Assembly (NCBI GenBank): GCA_001557505.1
Contig: LSAX01000004.1
Span: forward strand, 620,001-684,000
Source of the DNA: Reticulascus tulasneorum
Lineage: Eukaryota; Ascomycota; Sordariomycetes; Glomerellales; Reticulascaceae
Direction: 5' to 3'
DNA length: 64,000 bases
Shown in pieces: positions 1 to 11,398 of the stretch. The notes beneath the pieces were generated by a model that was not told the DNA's origin, ran no database searches, and saw only the letters and a program-made list of their open reading frames with translations. The position numbers were made by a program, and so were the translations under genes. Numbering within the stretch: position 1 is the stretch's first letter; every line of letters starts with the position of its first letter.

Positions 1-665
1 CAATGCAAGCCATCGGCGGCGTCAAAGGTGCGCAGGTCCTCAACTATGACGAGCTGCGCATGATAGTCAAGAAGGCCATCGAGGATGCGATCGAGGATGG
101 CAACACGGATCGTCTGGACAGGGCAATCGCCTCCCTCCCGTCCCTTCGTGAGCCCCCTCTCTTGCCACTACTGGAATCAGCCGGAGCCTACAACTACCGC
201 AACGCCTACTCGCGTGACAATCCCGATGGTCACCCGTTGCAGTTCATCTACGAAGCAAGCAACTGCCGCTTGTTCTATACCTCGGAGATGATCACCAGCG
301 TCGAGGCTGTATGGACTCGTGTCGCCGACTCGGCCTGGAATGGCGCTAAGTGCGTGCATGGCTCAACCGTCAATGAAGACGACACTATCGGCGAGAAGGC
401 CGTGGGATACGACGAGTCGGTCCTGAGCGACGTGCCGGCCTACTATGGGCCCGGCAGCTTGGACTACCAAGGCGAAAGCGAGGAATCGAGCAAACGGACG
501 CGGCTGGCCAAGCGAGAGACGCTAGAGGAGAAACTGAAGGATGGGAGCGATATTGTTTACAAGCCGCGCCCGCGCATTGCTAGCACTCCTCTTGAGGAGA
601 TATTGGAGTCTGCAGAGGCACCGGAGTACAAGCCGAGACCACGGATTGGCCAGGTTATTTCGTGA
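1..665 (+). CDS. C-terminal part of a secreted S41-family (CPAF/UstP-like) peptidase-like protein, 5' truncated by window edge
   Basis: The frame is open from the left edge to the TGA at 663-665. The first in-frame ATG, at base 3, is probably internal because the text starts in mid-domain. The conserved stretch GGVKGAQV is followed by an acidic helix, then NYRNAY, PLQFIYEASNCRLFYT and a W-x5-W segment with one more Cys. I recognise this as the C-terminal end of fungal S41-like (tail-specific-protease-like) secreted proteins; the catalytic Ser/Lys part would lie upstream of the window. After the domain comes a polar Glu/Lys/Arg tail in which the heptapeptide YKPRPRI occurs twice, about 30 residues apart. 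In the family the enzyme is secreted; substrate is unknown. Confidence is moderate because only about 220 residues are visible. Confidence 0.65.
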   Translation, partial: MQAIGGVKGAQVLNYDELRMIVKKAIEDAIEDGNTDRLDRAIASLPSLREPPLLPLLESAGAYNYRNAYSRDNPDGHPLQFIYEASNCRLFYTSEMITSVEAVWTRVADSAWNGAKCVHGSTVNEDDTIGEKAVGYDESVLSDVPAYYGPGSLDYQGESEESSKRTRLAKRETLEEKLKDGSDIVYKPRPRIASTPLEEILESAEAPEYKPRPRIGQVIS

Positions 666-1913
666 ATGTTCAAGCATTAAGACATTTTGAACCGGCTGCA
701 TGTTTGGCGTTTGGGAGGGGGTATACCACCATATGGTTCTTGCATGTACATTATCTAAAAGATTGAATCAACTACATCTTCCAAAGCACTTGAAGGAAAC
801 ATCCAAGCTGTGAAGCCCGTGAGGTCGCGTCGCCCGTCGAAAAGCGGAGGTGGTCGTTGACGGTTAGTCGTGGGGGTGGGCCGCTCCATATGAAACCTAA
901 TCTCAGAAGACGAGATATCCCGACCGTAAGCACGGCGAGACATAATCAACCACGGCGTCAAGTCACCCCGTACGGACTTTTAAGCCCACCAATCCCAATG
1001 CTTCTCGATTCCGATACTGCACGATTGATCGCTAGCTGCAAAAGCGCCACATCTCGTGCCTTCGACCCGGCAAATCGCTCGCAAACGTGGGCATGTTCCG
1101 AACCATCAATCGTGTTTCGCTTTCAGCGCCGCACCAGTGCATTCGCCCAATGGCCGTTCAGTGGCTGCGACGCCGCCCTTCGCGCGATCTCCCAGCCACC
1201 ATCGGCGTGGTTTCTTGGCGAAGACGCCTTTGGAGATTTCGGATGCAAGTCATGTCCTGCCACTGGACGACAGGTCGTCTGCCGATCCCCACTGTGCGCA
1301 ATCGGGACATGAGTAACTGGTAATCATGAATCAATATTATGGCCTGCACCAATCGAACCCGGTATCGTTTATTGTGCTAAATAGAGAAGTGTTCAGCTTT
1401 CGCTGCAAAATCCCCACTGAGCCCTGCTCTTGGGGTAGGCTCGCAGGTGGACATCTCGTGTTGATTGGATCACCGGCCTCGTGTACTGCAGTTGGGTTTA
1501 CCCGTGTGGATGGAGGGTAGTACCGAAGACTCTTGGCCATGCAGCCTGACTTGCAAGTTATAACCCCAAGAGGGCTAACGCAATGGCACCGCCCCCCCAT
1601 CATTGAACTCTCTTTACGATGCGTATACTACTTCTGAACAACAACCGAGGTGTGACGTCTTGGAACAGACTGTGACTGGACTACTGTCGAAATGGAATGT
1701 CGACATAATTAGACTGCTGCATTTCTGCCTAGCGTCGGTGGTGCACTCAGATCTGGGATGGTTGCCGGATGCCTTTGAGCAGGAAATCCACGCCTTATCT
1801 GCCGATGGGGCACCGTCGGGGTGGAATTTCGAATGCCACTCAGATTTAAAGCTGTCCGAATGCTTTGAATTCAGCTATCCTGGAGTCATCACCTCGGGAG
1901 CAATACCGGCAAG
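666..1913. other. Intergenic, no supported gene
   Basis: About 1.25 kb between the peptidase-like gene and the membrane-protein gene. Several overlapping open frames of 60-150 codons exist on both strands (the longest is 857-1312 on +). None shows a recognisable domain, signal peptide or splice-consistent extension. A frame just upstream of 1914 (about 1603-1917) overlaps the start of the next gene and is more likely its leader region than a separate gene. Confidence 0.5.
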
Positions 1914-4050
1914 ATGACGGCCACCAGCATAATGCAACTAGATACTCATGAGCTGGCCTACGTCTTTGGGCCAGACAAAAGACTATCGTTGACCTTGAAG
2001 AGCCCAATGGATGAGTATCCTGATGCTCGCCCGAGCACCTCTTATGTGGAGCAGAAGATACCACAACGGAGTATCAGACGAAATTCTCGACCAATAATGC
2101 TAGCGCTATCCGCGTGGTTGACAGGCCTGGTCTTCACTGTCGTGTATTCTCTCTTCATCCACCAGGTTCTCATCCTCGGCAATCCGATGGTTGGCAGTTG
2201 CGTCTTCGAAGCGTCCCTGACCAATTTACTCTTGTCCATTTTCTCCCAGATCTACGCAATGCTGCTGGGCTACGTGGTCATGAGTCTTTCGGATGCGTTG
2301 CGCTGGTCCTTGGCCATGAGGACTGGAGGAGAAGGTGGTGCTTCGGCTGCGAGCTTCTTCCAACTGAGTCCTGCGACGGATTGGTTCTCGGTGCTGAAGT
2401 TCATGCTCGCAAACAAGCTGCGTAATCATTGGGGACTTATCAGGTAGAGCCTTCCCAAGTGCTTGAGTTGGCAACCTCATACTAATTCTCGTGTGCCAGA
2501 CTGTCATTGCCATTTATGGGACTCGGGTTTGGGTCGATTCTAAAATGTACGAGATAGCATCATTGTGAAATCTGTCCGGAATCTTCAAGCTGATTGACTG
2601 TAGTCCAAAACAGCTTCGAGTATGCATTCATACCACAAGGGACCGCAATCGACGTCTACGCGGGAAATATCCCCCCGGATGTATCCGTACTGAACAATAT
2701 CTCGCCAGCGTATCTTGACGGATTTTTCGACACCTGGACCCAGCAGCTTCTTAACTATCCCAGGTACTCGACCAAATGGTCGATGGAGGGGTGTTCCGAA
2801 AACTGCAGCTCCGTCTTCCTCCCAGGCGGCATGGAGATTGCTCGACAGGTGACGCCGTTGTTGAATAAAACCATCCTACAGGGAGGACTATTTAACCATG
2901 CCGGGTCGATCATGATTGAGCGAGCACCCGGTATTGCGGTGCGCTTCGATTCTCTCCCTGAGGGCATGCAGTTCGACATCGATACGGATTGCTCAGTTTA
3001 CAGCTCGCCCTTAAACGATGCGATTCAAATCTGCAAAAAGCAACGTGGAAACTCTCTTGCCGCAGGTTCGACTAATCATACCATTATTTGAAATTTATTG
3101 TCACTGATGTCTTGTGTGGTTTAGGTTGGAGGGGATGTCCTACTGTCACTCAATTGTTCGGGCAATGCAGCGATACGGATCTGTGGGCGACAAGTGACCT
3201 GGGCACAACAACGCTCATGACAGCGTATCGGCAAAACGCAACGGCCATGTACAACCAGAAAGATCTGTCGATTCAGCATGTAGTCGCGCAGTCCGAGCCA
3301 GCGATTATTACACTACTTGCCTCCGACATGCATTTGATCTGGGACCGCCTCTTCCTCCCTTCGCCATTATATACCACCTTGGATCTCGAATCTATCAACG
3401 TGACAATATCAAGACTAGCATGGAAGTACAGGACATACACCGAGTTCTTTCCAGATAACGAGATTCACATTGAGCAGTTGCAAAATTTCCTCGCTGTACC
3501 GCTGCAGTTTGCCGTAACTGCATTGCAGTATGCCAATTACACATTCGCACTTCCGCCCGATAAAAAGGTCTTTCCACAGGATCTGTTGACAAGAGCAATC
3601 GGCGGAAGACAGATCCAGCGGTTTGTGAGCAAGCAATGGACGGCGTGGACATTCATTATCTCTGGCGGCGCGGTTATGTGCTTAACGGGAGCTGGCTTTG
3701 CCTGGATACTCGCTCAACAGCATGCGCTTCCAAGGCCTTCGGGCATCGTTGAAATTGATTTCGCTAGTAGAATAGGCGATCTGCAGAGACACGATGGAGA
3801 TCCTCGGGAACGGTCTCTCACCTTCACTGACCTGGTAGATGATGTCCATTCGAAGGAGTCTGGTTCGGTTTGGCAAATAATCAAGACACTGAGAGGACGC
3901 AGAGTGGGCTTGGTGCCGGTAGAGCCGGAAAGCCAAACCAGGTCATTTCCTGTGCTGCATACATTCGGAGGAGAGCCTATTAGAATATTCACTGGTGATA
4001 CATTACGAGAATATCATAGACATCTTGGCAGGCAAAATGAGAAAGTATAA
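1914..4050 (+). CDS. Fungal-specific polytopic membrane protein with large extracytoplasmic Cys-containing domain (function unknown)
   Basis: Four exons: 1914-2443, 2500-2546, 2604-3065 and 3125-4050. Introns are 56, 57 and 59 nt with good GT/AG ends, and the joined product is 654 aa. Hydrophobic segments lie near residues 60-85, 103-125 and 182-194, and a last one near 519-541 (a Trp/Phe/Ile-rich helix). About 320 residues between the third and last helices carry paired cysteines and N-x-S/T sites, consistent with an extracytoplasmic domain. About 110 polar residues follow as a cytosolic tail. The architecture matches the many uncharacterised membrane proteins of Pezizomycotina; I do not recognise an enzyme or transporter motif. 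The start at 1914 is the first ATG of the frame; the next ATG is six codons on and cannot be excluded. Confidence 0.75.
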
Positions 4051-4176
4051 CTAGTCTCGTTGAGCAAAAAACCACCATAATATAATCAAGCAATTCTTAA
4101 GAAACTGGGGCAACAATCTTCGATATTCTCGGGTATCAGCAAAATATTAGCTCTTTAATGGTTCGATCGGCCTCAA

Positions 4177-4844
4177 CTAAATAACAGCCAGCATAGCCCC
4201 TGCTGCACCAATGAGAGCCATCTTGCCCATGTTTCCAACTGCCGTTGGCCTAGCCGCTGCGCCAGGCGTAGATGTAGTAGAGACAACTGTCCCAGATGTT
4301 TGACTAGCCTCTGTCGTTGTTGAAGCCTCCGCGAAGGTAACAATCTTGGTCTCCCCGTTTGAGACTGTGATTGAGAATACAGCCCTGCCATCACATTCTG
4401 GTTCGTTTTGGTCGGGCCCTGTCAAGCCTACGCCTGGACCATCGCAGCAGAGGCCGCCTTGCATGTTACCAGCTACAGATTGTTCAGCCTTTGTAATTAG
4501 TGAGATAGGAGGATGTTCATACGGCAGCCATTATACTGGGGATTGTCAGTGACACAGGGTGCAAGTGGCATGGACCATGCCACGTCCGACTCGATGGTAG
4601 TGCAGTCGGCAACCGCATTCGAGCAGCAAATTCCCTCTTGCACTTGATACCAGCCTGTACATGGAATTGGCGGCACGACATTGCTGATGTCGGCTGGGAA
4701 AGTGAAGGGTATTTCAGGTGGCGCGGTAGTGCAATAAGCCGGATTATTGGAATCCCTGGTTGGGAAGGTCGTGGAGGTCGTAGTTTGTGCCACTGCCATT
4801 GAAAGTGCGGCGGATATTATGAAGATCTGCAACTTGGCCGACAT
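4177..4844 (-). CDS. Small secreted Cys-rich, probably GPI-anchored surface protein
   Basis: Two exons on the minus strand, 4523-4844 and 4177-4472, separated by a 50-nt intron starting GTATGA and ending CTGTAG; product 205 aa. The N-terminus has a clear signal peptide of about 20 residues ending at Ala-Gln. The body contains about ten cysteines in C-x-C and CC contexts. It is followed by a Ser/Thr/Ala-rich stalk and a short hydrophobic C-terminal tail of about 14 residues (Ala/Leu/Ile/Gly) with no charged residues after it, the layout of a GPI-attachment signal. It therefore probably sits in the plasma membrane or cell wall. No known domain was recognised. It is convergent with the membrane-protein gene, with only 126 bp between stops. 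Confidence 0.8.
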
Positions 4845-5010
4845 GACGGATATCTGAACAGTCCAATTATTGCAATTCGAGATGTGATTGGATTGAATTA
4901 TGAGAGCTTGCCGGGCTTTTGTCTCAGCACTTGTTGTGTTCTTGACGATTAGGGAAGATATTAATGTAATATGGTACGACTACTAGTAGGATATGAAGAG
5001 GTTCTTGTTA

Positions 5011-5017
5011 TTATATA
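5011..5017 (-). promoter_or_regulatory. TATA-like element upstream of the GPI-protein gene
   Basis: On the minus strand the sequence reads TATATAA, about 170 bp upstream of the ATG at 4844. This is a plausible core promoter for that gene, allowing a leader of about 130 nt. It is supported by position and sequence only. Confidence 0.35.
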
Positions 5018-6396
5018 CTCGATTGATATTTAGTCGGGTAGGATCTTCGATTACGGCCATCCGATGCTCACTATTGGTCGCGGGGCGATGAGCCTCTGGT
5101 CAGCTCAATGTGAGAAAGCTCAGCCACTCGGCATGGTGGTGCCCGATCCTTCGGGTTACGATTACCCAAACTAGCCACTTCCAATCGATAGTCAGGTACT
5201 ACAGCTGAATGAACATGACGTTGAAGGAAGCTTCCTTTGATCCTGAGAGCAGGTCTCGCGCTGAAGTCGACATTTACAGTTCGGCATCCGATCCAGATTC
5301 CAGGCCGCTTCGAGTAGGATCAAACTCTCCGAAATACACATTGCATCGCAGCCTTAGTAAACAGCGGCCATGACAAGTAAAGTGCAAAGCGCCTCAGCAA
5401 GGCTGGCCTTGCGCCAAGTCATCGTCATCGATTTCGCCGCACACAAGCGACGAGACAGAATTGATGATAGACAAGATGATTCATAGAAGGCACAGTTGTC
5501 CCAAAAACGGAAGTTGATCCATCAAATTTTGTTTGTATGTGTATGTCAGCAGTGCTAAACACCAAAAGTATTAGTGCCTTCGTCCCTGCGAAGTTTGAGC
5601 TTCGTTTGTGACGGGAATCTTAATGCATCTTCTTCACTCTGGTGGGGATAAGCGCTTCTCCCGGAACCAAAAAAACCTCACTTCATTCACAGGTAGAGAG
5701 TTTGTTTGTCTGTGCTAGATGTCACCAAGACCAGAACCAGATGGGTAGTAATCAAACTTGGAGCTGCCTCATCGAACAACGCCTGCCACACACAGCCGGG
5801 AACCACTAGGGCATTGCCAAGCTGGATGAAACAGTTCCCATTCAAATCTCAACTGCTTTACTACGTAGGCAAATGCAAACAGCGTTGCTAGTCAAATGCG
5901 GAGATTTCTTTCTATCCTAGACGTCGCCATGACCCTGTATCTCGTAGTCAAAAATCTTGATTCAACACCGCAATATGCCCATAAACAAAACATCTCGGCC
6001 CACGGCTTCGAACTCTTATCTTAAAGGCCAGATGTCATTCCTTGCACGAAGCTTAAAGATTCGCGTTTCAGGAGGTAATGCAATCCCGCAATGTACGCAG
6101 GAACAGGCCCTACCCGATGCACCACAAAGCAAGAGCCACCCGAATTAGGGCATGTTCCGCCCCAAAGACGGCCATTGAGGTCCAGACGCTTACTGGCTAT
6201 GAAGACAAGCGAATCCAGGTTTCTCCAAATTGTGTGGATATTGCCTAATATACGGCTGTTAAACGAGGGCGGAAAAGGTGTCGCCCGGAAACGCTGGGTC
6301 AAAGTGGCCCGGTATCTATCCGTTTAGGACCCGCATACGCTAAGGCAGCATGGAATGGTTTTATGAAATTATATGGGTTCAGTGGGATCGTATCTT

Positions 6397-6404
6397 TATA
6401 TATA
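6397..6404 (+). promoter_or_regulatory. TATA-like element upstream of the secreted DNase-domain gene
   Basis: TATATATA lies 72 bp upstream of the ATG at 6476, a normal spacing for a TATA box with a short leader. It rests on position and sequence only. Confidence 0.4.
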
Positions 6405-6475
6405 GAATGGATTGGTTGCCTAAAAGCTGAATTCAAAGGTGGAAACGAGCCACGAGAACAGACGGCGACTCGATA

Positions 6476-8411
6476 ATGATGATGGAAACTAGCAAAACAG
6501 CAGCAGCAGTCGTGTATCTCCTTCTGGTAGGCTTATGGGGAAGCAATTGTCGATTTGCTTATGCTCTGGAGCCGTTGAGAACTGCACAACGACGCACGTT
6601 TGGAAATGAATCATTCAACACTGACGGCGCAATGGGAATCGTATCCGACAGCCTTAAAAACAGCATCTCTGGCATCCTAGTGCCCGCACAGGCAGTGAGC
6701 GATGCGAACGGCACTGTGATCCTCAGGCAGCTTCAATGTCCTGCGGGCATGATTCTTGTGAGCGATTGGTTTCCTAGGCAATGGCCGCATATAATCTTCC
6801 CTCCTCACACGGACTTGCTGATCTATAATTATATCGACTTAGTGCAGCGACAGGCCAGGCTACTGCACGAAACCCGAGGTTCCTCTCTGTTGCCCAAATG
6901 GCAAGAGTTGCCAAGCTGGCGCAACATGCTGCAATAATCCGTAAGCACATTCGGCGGTGCGACCCAAGATGAGTTTGCACGCCCACCAGCCCCGAGGTTT
7001 GCAAAGAGTATTATCATACTCTTCTCTGCTGCTTCTTTCGTTTTTTAACAGCAGGAAAGGGAAAATAAGTCCACAGCTAATTCATATGCCCCTCTAGCGA
7101 TCACTGCAGCGTCGTTGGAGCCATCTGCTGCGGCACGTCGTCCTGCGCATCTGGTGACACTTGCTGTTCGGGCAAGGGATGCGCGTCGAAGGGCGGCATA
7201 TGCTGCGGCGCAAATGGAAAGTCTTGCGGGCCAGGGCAAACCTGTTGCGGCGATCCCGGCGGCTGCGCCGACCCGGGGAAAACATGCTGTGGCGACAAGT
7301 TTCAGTGCGGTCTGGACGAGCAGTGCTGTGTTGGTAACGGATGTGCGCCTAGAACGGGCTCTTGCTGTGGCACGAAGAACTTTTGCCGGGAGGGGTTCAA
7401 ATGCTGCAAGGACGATGATGGAGATCTTTACTGTGCACCGCAGATAAAGTCAGGGGGCACAGCAACGGTAAGAGCTGACGGGTGCCTCGACACCGTCACC
7501 ATGGACCTGGCGCAGTACCCGGGCATGGAGGATATCTTCGAGAACATGTGCCGCGGCATTCGGAGCTCAGGAGGTAAAGGTAACGAGATGCTGCTTGAAT
7601 ATATCGGTCCTGGAAACCCAGGGCGGCTTGCAACCCTGAACCGTGTGGCCGCGGGTTGCTGGGGACCGGACAGGCTGAAATGCGTCGAATTGTTCGGTAA
7701 GGGCTCGTCGTGCGACGAGTGGCCACCTGCCACAAGTTTCCAAGGAGGTGCCCGCGCGTCTATCCGTTGCGTTCCGCGCAACGATAACAGCGCAATGGGT
7801 GGTAAATGGGGCGGCAAGGTTGCGCGCAAAGGAAGAAACACCGTGGTGCGGCACAAGATCAAAGGTGTTGACTGCAATCAAGTGCCCATGGAATTTGACC
7901 CTCGGAAGACAGGCACTCACAGGTTGCTCGAGCGAGCTGCGAGCGGGGTCATTCTTCTCAATACAACCAATGCCGTTTACTTGGACGGCTATGAGTTCTA
8001 TGGCCCCCTCGCCGCCGGTAAGGTCGCCATCCTCGTGCCCGTGGTTGTCCCATCGAATTTTGTCGGCCGGCTTACCTACAGCTTCACTGTCACGGTAGGA
8101 GCACTAAAACCTGGCGGAGTGCTGCTTGATGATGGAGGATATGAATACGGAGCGTACGTTTCCCGCTTGCCTGTGCCGTGGCAATTTTTCTTTCCTCTTC
8201 TGGTTAAGGATTTTCTAATCCGGACATCCCTAGCATCGTAATTACATCAGAGGGCCAAAGTGTCTCAGGTTTTATTGACATCAACGCAGTCGGCGACGTG
8301 GGCAATCTCTTCCTGCTCGCCTGGGCTGATGACATCAAGCCTTCTATCAGTGTTTCGACGAGCCTGCGGCCAAGTTCTTCCACCCTTGCCACTGCAGCAT
8401 CGACAACTTGA
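6476..8411 (+). CDS. Secreted Cys-rich (granulin-like CC-repeat) protein with NucA/NucB-type deoxyribonuclease domain
   Basis: Four exons: 6476-6757, 6843-6940, 7098-8153 and 8234-8411, with introns of 85, 157 and 80 nt; product 537 aa. The N-terminus has a hydrophobic signal peptide. Residues 88-239 hold 33 cysteines including ten CC pairs, spaced like granulin or CCG-type repeats. Next is a segment containing CDEWPPAT (Cys332-Asp333-Glu334) followed by a Gly-Gly motif and a basic Lys/Arg/Asn stretch. This matches the CDE-[YW]-P signature of NucA/NucB secreted DNases, in which the acidic pair is in the active site. The C-terminal 150 residues are beta-rich, with a Ser/Thr/Ala end. It probably degrades extracellular DNA or acts as a secreted nuclease toxin or effector; the role is inferred. 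The exon 2/3 junction restores a continuous Cys pattern, which supports the model. Confidence 0.82.
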
Positions 8412-10549
8412 ACCGAGAAACAGTGTAAAAGAAATGGAGTCTTCCAAGAGAGTCATGTTTTTAATGTGTAGAAAGGAAAAACATCGAATGTGCATACTAT
8501 CTCACAAAGAGGCTCTATAAGCTTGCAAGCAACCAGACGTGCTGCCTTGCAAATACTAAGCATCCCGGTCTCGGCGTTGAACGCAATCATTATGTGTGTC
8601 TTTCCTGCGAACCCTGAGGCGCCCTGTCCTTATATTCAATTTCATATTGCCACCCTGTAGGGGAAGGCTCCTGGTTTCCCGTTGCAGATCAGAGACGCAT
8701 CGCCACCGTCTCAAACGTTGAAGTATACGCCCTTTTATATGAAAACTATCTCTGGCGGCCCTCGAAGCCTTACATTTGCCACTTTCTTTAGAGATTGCAG
8801 AGCCTAGTATTTTCAGCGTCGAGAGGAAGCCTTTCCTCAACCCCCCCGCCCCCTTCATCAATTGACTAGTCAATTCATCCCAGTATTGAGCCGCGGTATC
8901 CCGCACCCGCTGCATACCTTTCCGGGCTAGCCTCGATACACGTTTCTCTGGGAGGCAATGCCTCCAATACCCGCAGAGATGTTGGCGAAGCTGCGGTTAA
9001 GCCATGTGGCTTCCACACCGAATATTGGTGGGATAAGAAGTGATTCATCGTCGCGGCTGGGCAGTTGTGGCGCGCTCCACCATCCAGTGTCCAATGGTTT
9101 CTTTACCGCCCCTTTCTGCCCGAACAAGTGATATCTCTTGCATAGGTATTCTGCGCAGCTAACCATCACATTTGATCACACACTATTTTGCCATTCGTGG
9201 CTGGCCTGACTTGCATGCTTCGATGGCGGGCTGAATGCCTCTGTTAGGACATATCTCTGCTTTGTGGGGCCTTTCGTCCTCCTGGCTCCGAAGATGACAT
9301 CAATCAGAATGTACGGGGACAACTATTTTCACGTCAGAGCCATAAAGCTGTGTGAAAAAGGATTGTAACGTCAGGAGCAGATGAAGCAGAATTCAACTGC
9401 ATCGGTGAGTACTCAGGACGCGATCTAACATCGACCTTAATCATCTGGCTCCCGCAATCAAACACTGCTATAACTTTTGACGCTGTGTCCCAGCATATCG
9501 TTGGCATACCAAGACGACAGTATTATTACGCCCGCACAATTCTCGAACCATCAGCGGGACCAGCGCGCTCCCCACCTTGCCGGGTGGCGTCCTCATCGGC
9601 CATGCAATTCAGCCCTACGGTCGGTGGATGGGCTGGGATATCCTGCCAATCCCCTATCATCGTTAGACTAGGTGCTTTGACCGAACTGCACGCCATGTTT
9701 CACTCGGGTCTGATGCCGAACCTATCCGGTCCTCCACCCATTCAGGCCGTCTCCTTACACTGCGTGAGCATTCCACGTCAATCCACCTGCTGAAAGTCGG
9801 TCATCACTATCTACAGCCACATTGGAACTATTTCCAAGTCCCCAATGAGAGCTGAGCTTTCTTGCCTTATTCCGACGCGAAGGTGCAAGGCTCTATCCAA
9901 AACCAAATGTACGTTCAGCATCCCGTAGTTCTCGTGGCACCTCATCAAGGCGCAAATGGCCATGGCTAGAGCACTTACAAAGCATGACAATATTACGCCC
10001 GCTAGAAGCTGGCGGAATTCTAATCTCTAGTCCGCAGCTTATAGAATTCTGGAGAGATCTGATTCGATCTGAGCATAGCGTAGAGCATGTGTGCTCCTTC
10101 CCCGTGGTTGGTCTTCAAGATGCAATTGGCTTACAGGTCGGTCATCCTGTGACTTCAAACCTCGAATCAGCGTTACTCTAAACGCCTTCGGAGCCATGAT
10201 GACCAAGAACATGATGTATCCCATCTGGATGTCCAGTTTTGGTCCTGCGAGAAATGACAACCCACGCAGTCGCCTTCTTTTTCTGGCAGACCATCACGCG
10301 GCCGTGCAGTGAAGAGAGCATTGGCATTCATCCCAGGCGTTAACTATAAGTATCGTCTCTCCCACCAAGCTGTGGGAGGAAACAATACACCTTTCATCCT
10401 CACCATCAATCTTATTAGCTCACAGTTTCCAAGCAATCTTCTATTGGGGTTCCCAGCACTCTCTTACCAATCTTTAGGAATAACCCCACAACACTCTGCA
10501 TTCTCGCCTGTCCAACTGGTGTGGCACCTTCACAGCACCACCACCCACA
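8412..10549. other. Intergenic, about 2.1 kb; possible decayed sequence but no supported gene
   Basis: Short overlapping frames occur on both strands (for example minus-strand frames at 8556-8915 and 8927-9169) without recognisable domains or a consistent splice model. A 35-codon open segment at 9559-9663 (+) faintly resembles a transporter loop but ends in a stop. I can assign nothing here with confidence. Confidence 0.45.
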
Positions 10550-11398
10550 ATGTCTGCGTCTAAGCATGTATCTGTCGAGCAATCAAAAGTCAGCTCCCAT
10601 AAAGCTTTCCACGCCCTCTTGAGGGAGAAAGTCCCCCCCAAGCTCCTTGAAGTCGTCCCCGCGGACCCACTCGGGAGAAGCATCCCCAAGAGTGTTGCTG
10701 GCCTGCTTCCCTCGAGCAATGGCTCAAACCAGCTCGCATCTGTTAGCCAGACCACACTCAAAGTTCCGGAGTCCAAGTACACCTGCGTGACTCAGGAGCC
10801 TCTCCCCATCACCACCTCGGCCTCGTCCGACCCACTCGGCCTCTGGATCGGCGCCGGCGGAACCATCCCCCGCTGGAAGAAGGGCCAGGTCATACAATTC
10901 GCCGCCCTTGCCAGTGGCTATCCAACCCCCGAGCATGCTATCTATTCCGCCTACAGGCTGAACGATGCCGCTCTTCAGTGGAATAGCAATAATGTTGGCG
11001 TTACATTCAAGTGGGTCTCAAGTCTCGAGGATGCCGCATTCGTGCTCGCGTACGGAGGTGATCAGGGCTCGGTCCTCGCACGAGCCTTTTTCCCCAACTC
11101 CAATGACTTGAACAACGTCTTCGTATACCAGAGAGCCTTCGACTCAGACATGAGCCCTTTTCAAACCAACATATTCTTGCACGAGCTTGGGCATGTGCTC
11201 GGGCTGCGCCATGAATTTGCTGCCCAGGAAGGTTGGGGCGCTGTGCCGTTTGGACAGGCCAACGAACGCTCTGTTATGAGCTATGTCTTCCCACCCAACA
11301 TTCGCGACTCCGATGAGGCCTACTCTAAGGCCTTTTACGACTATGCTGATCCGACATTTGCCGGGATTGAAATCGTTGATTGGATCCCTGACAACTAA
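10550..11398 (+). CDS. Metzincin-type zinc metalloprotease
   Basis: Single exon, 282 aa. The zinc site is complete: HELGHVLGLRHE at residues 211-222 is HExxHxxGxxHE, giving three His ligands and the general-base Glu. A Met-turn (SVMSY, Met243) lies 21 residues after the last ligand, as expected for metzincins (M10/M12-like clan MA). Upstream, WKKGQVIQFA and a region on unfolded-chain or water exposure (NNVGVTFKWV) resemble the N-terminal half of the fungal and bacterial matrixin-like fold. No signal peptide is visible: residues 1-30 are polar. The ATG has a good context (CCCACAATG) and no upstream in-frame exon was found, so secretion is uncertain. The first 80 residues could be a propeptide, with Cys79 as a possible switch residue; that is inference. 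Confidence 0.85.
   Translation: MSASKHVSVEQSKVSSHKAFHALLREKVPPKLLEVVPADPLGRSIPKSVAGLLPSSNGSNQLASVSQTTLKVPESKYTCVTQEPLPITTSASSDPLGLWIGAGGTIPRWKKGQVIQFAALASGYPTPEHAIYSAYRLNDAALQWNSNNVGVTFKWVSSLEDAAFVLAYGGDQGSVLARAFFPNSNDLNNVFVYQRAFDSDMSPFQTNIFLHELGHVLGLRHEFAAQEGWGAVPFGQANERSVMSYVFPPNIRDSDEAYSKAFYDYADPTFAGIEIVDWIPDN

Larger units (their letters stand above)
4845..6475. other. Intergenic, promoter-bearing; no supported gene
   Basis: About 1.6 kb between two divergent genes encoding secreted proteins. Only short open frames under about 95 codons with no recognisable protein features were seen. It holds TATA-like elements for both flanking genes near its ends. Confidence 0.5.

Noticed and set aside
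857..1312. 151-codon plus-strand frame
   Set aside because: No domain, no signal, overlapped by other frames of equal quality, no splice partners.
9559..9663. 35-codon segment resembling an MFS loop (LPGGVLIGHAIQPYGRW)
   Set aside because: Too short, ends in TAG, and neighbouring frames give no further transporter text.
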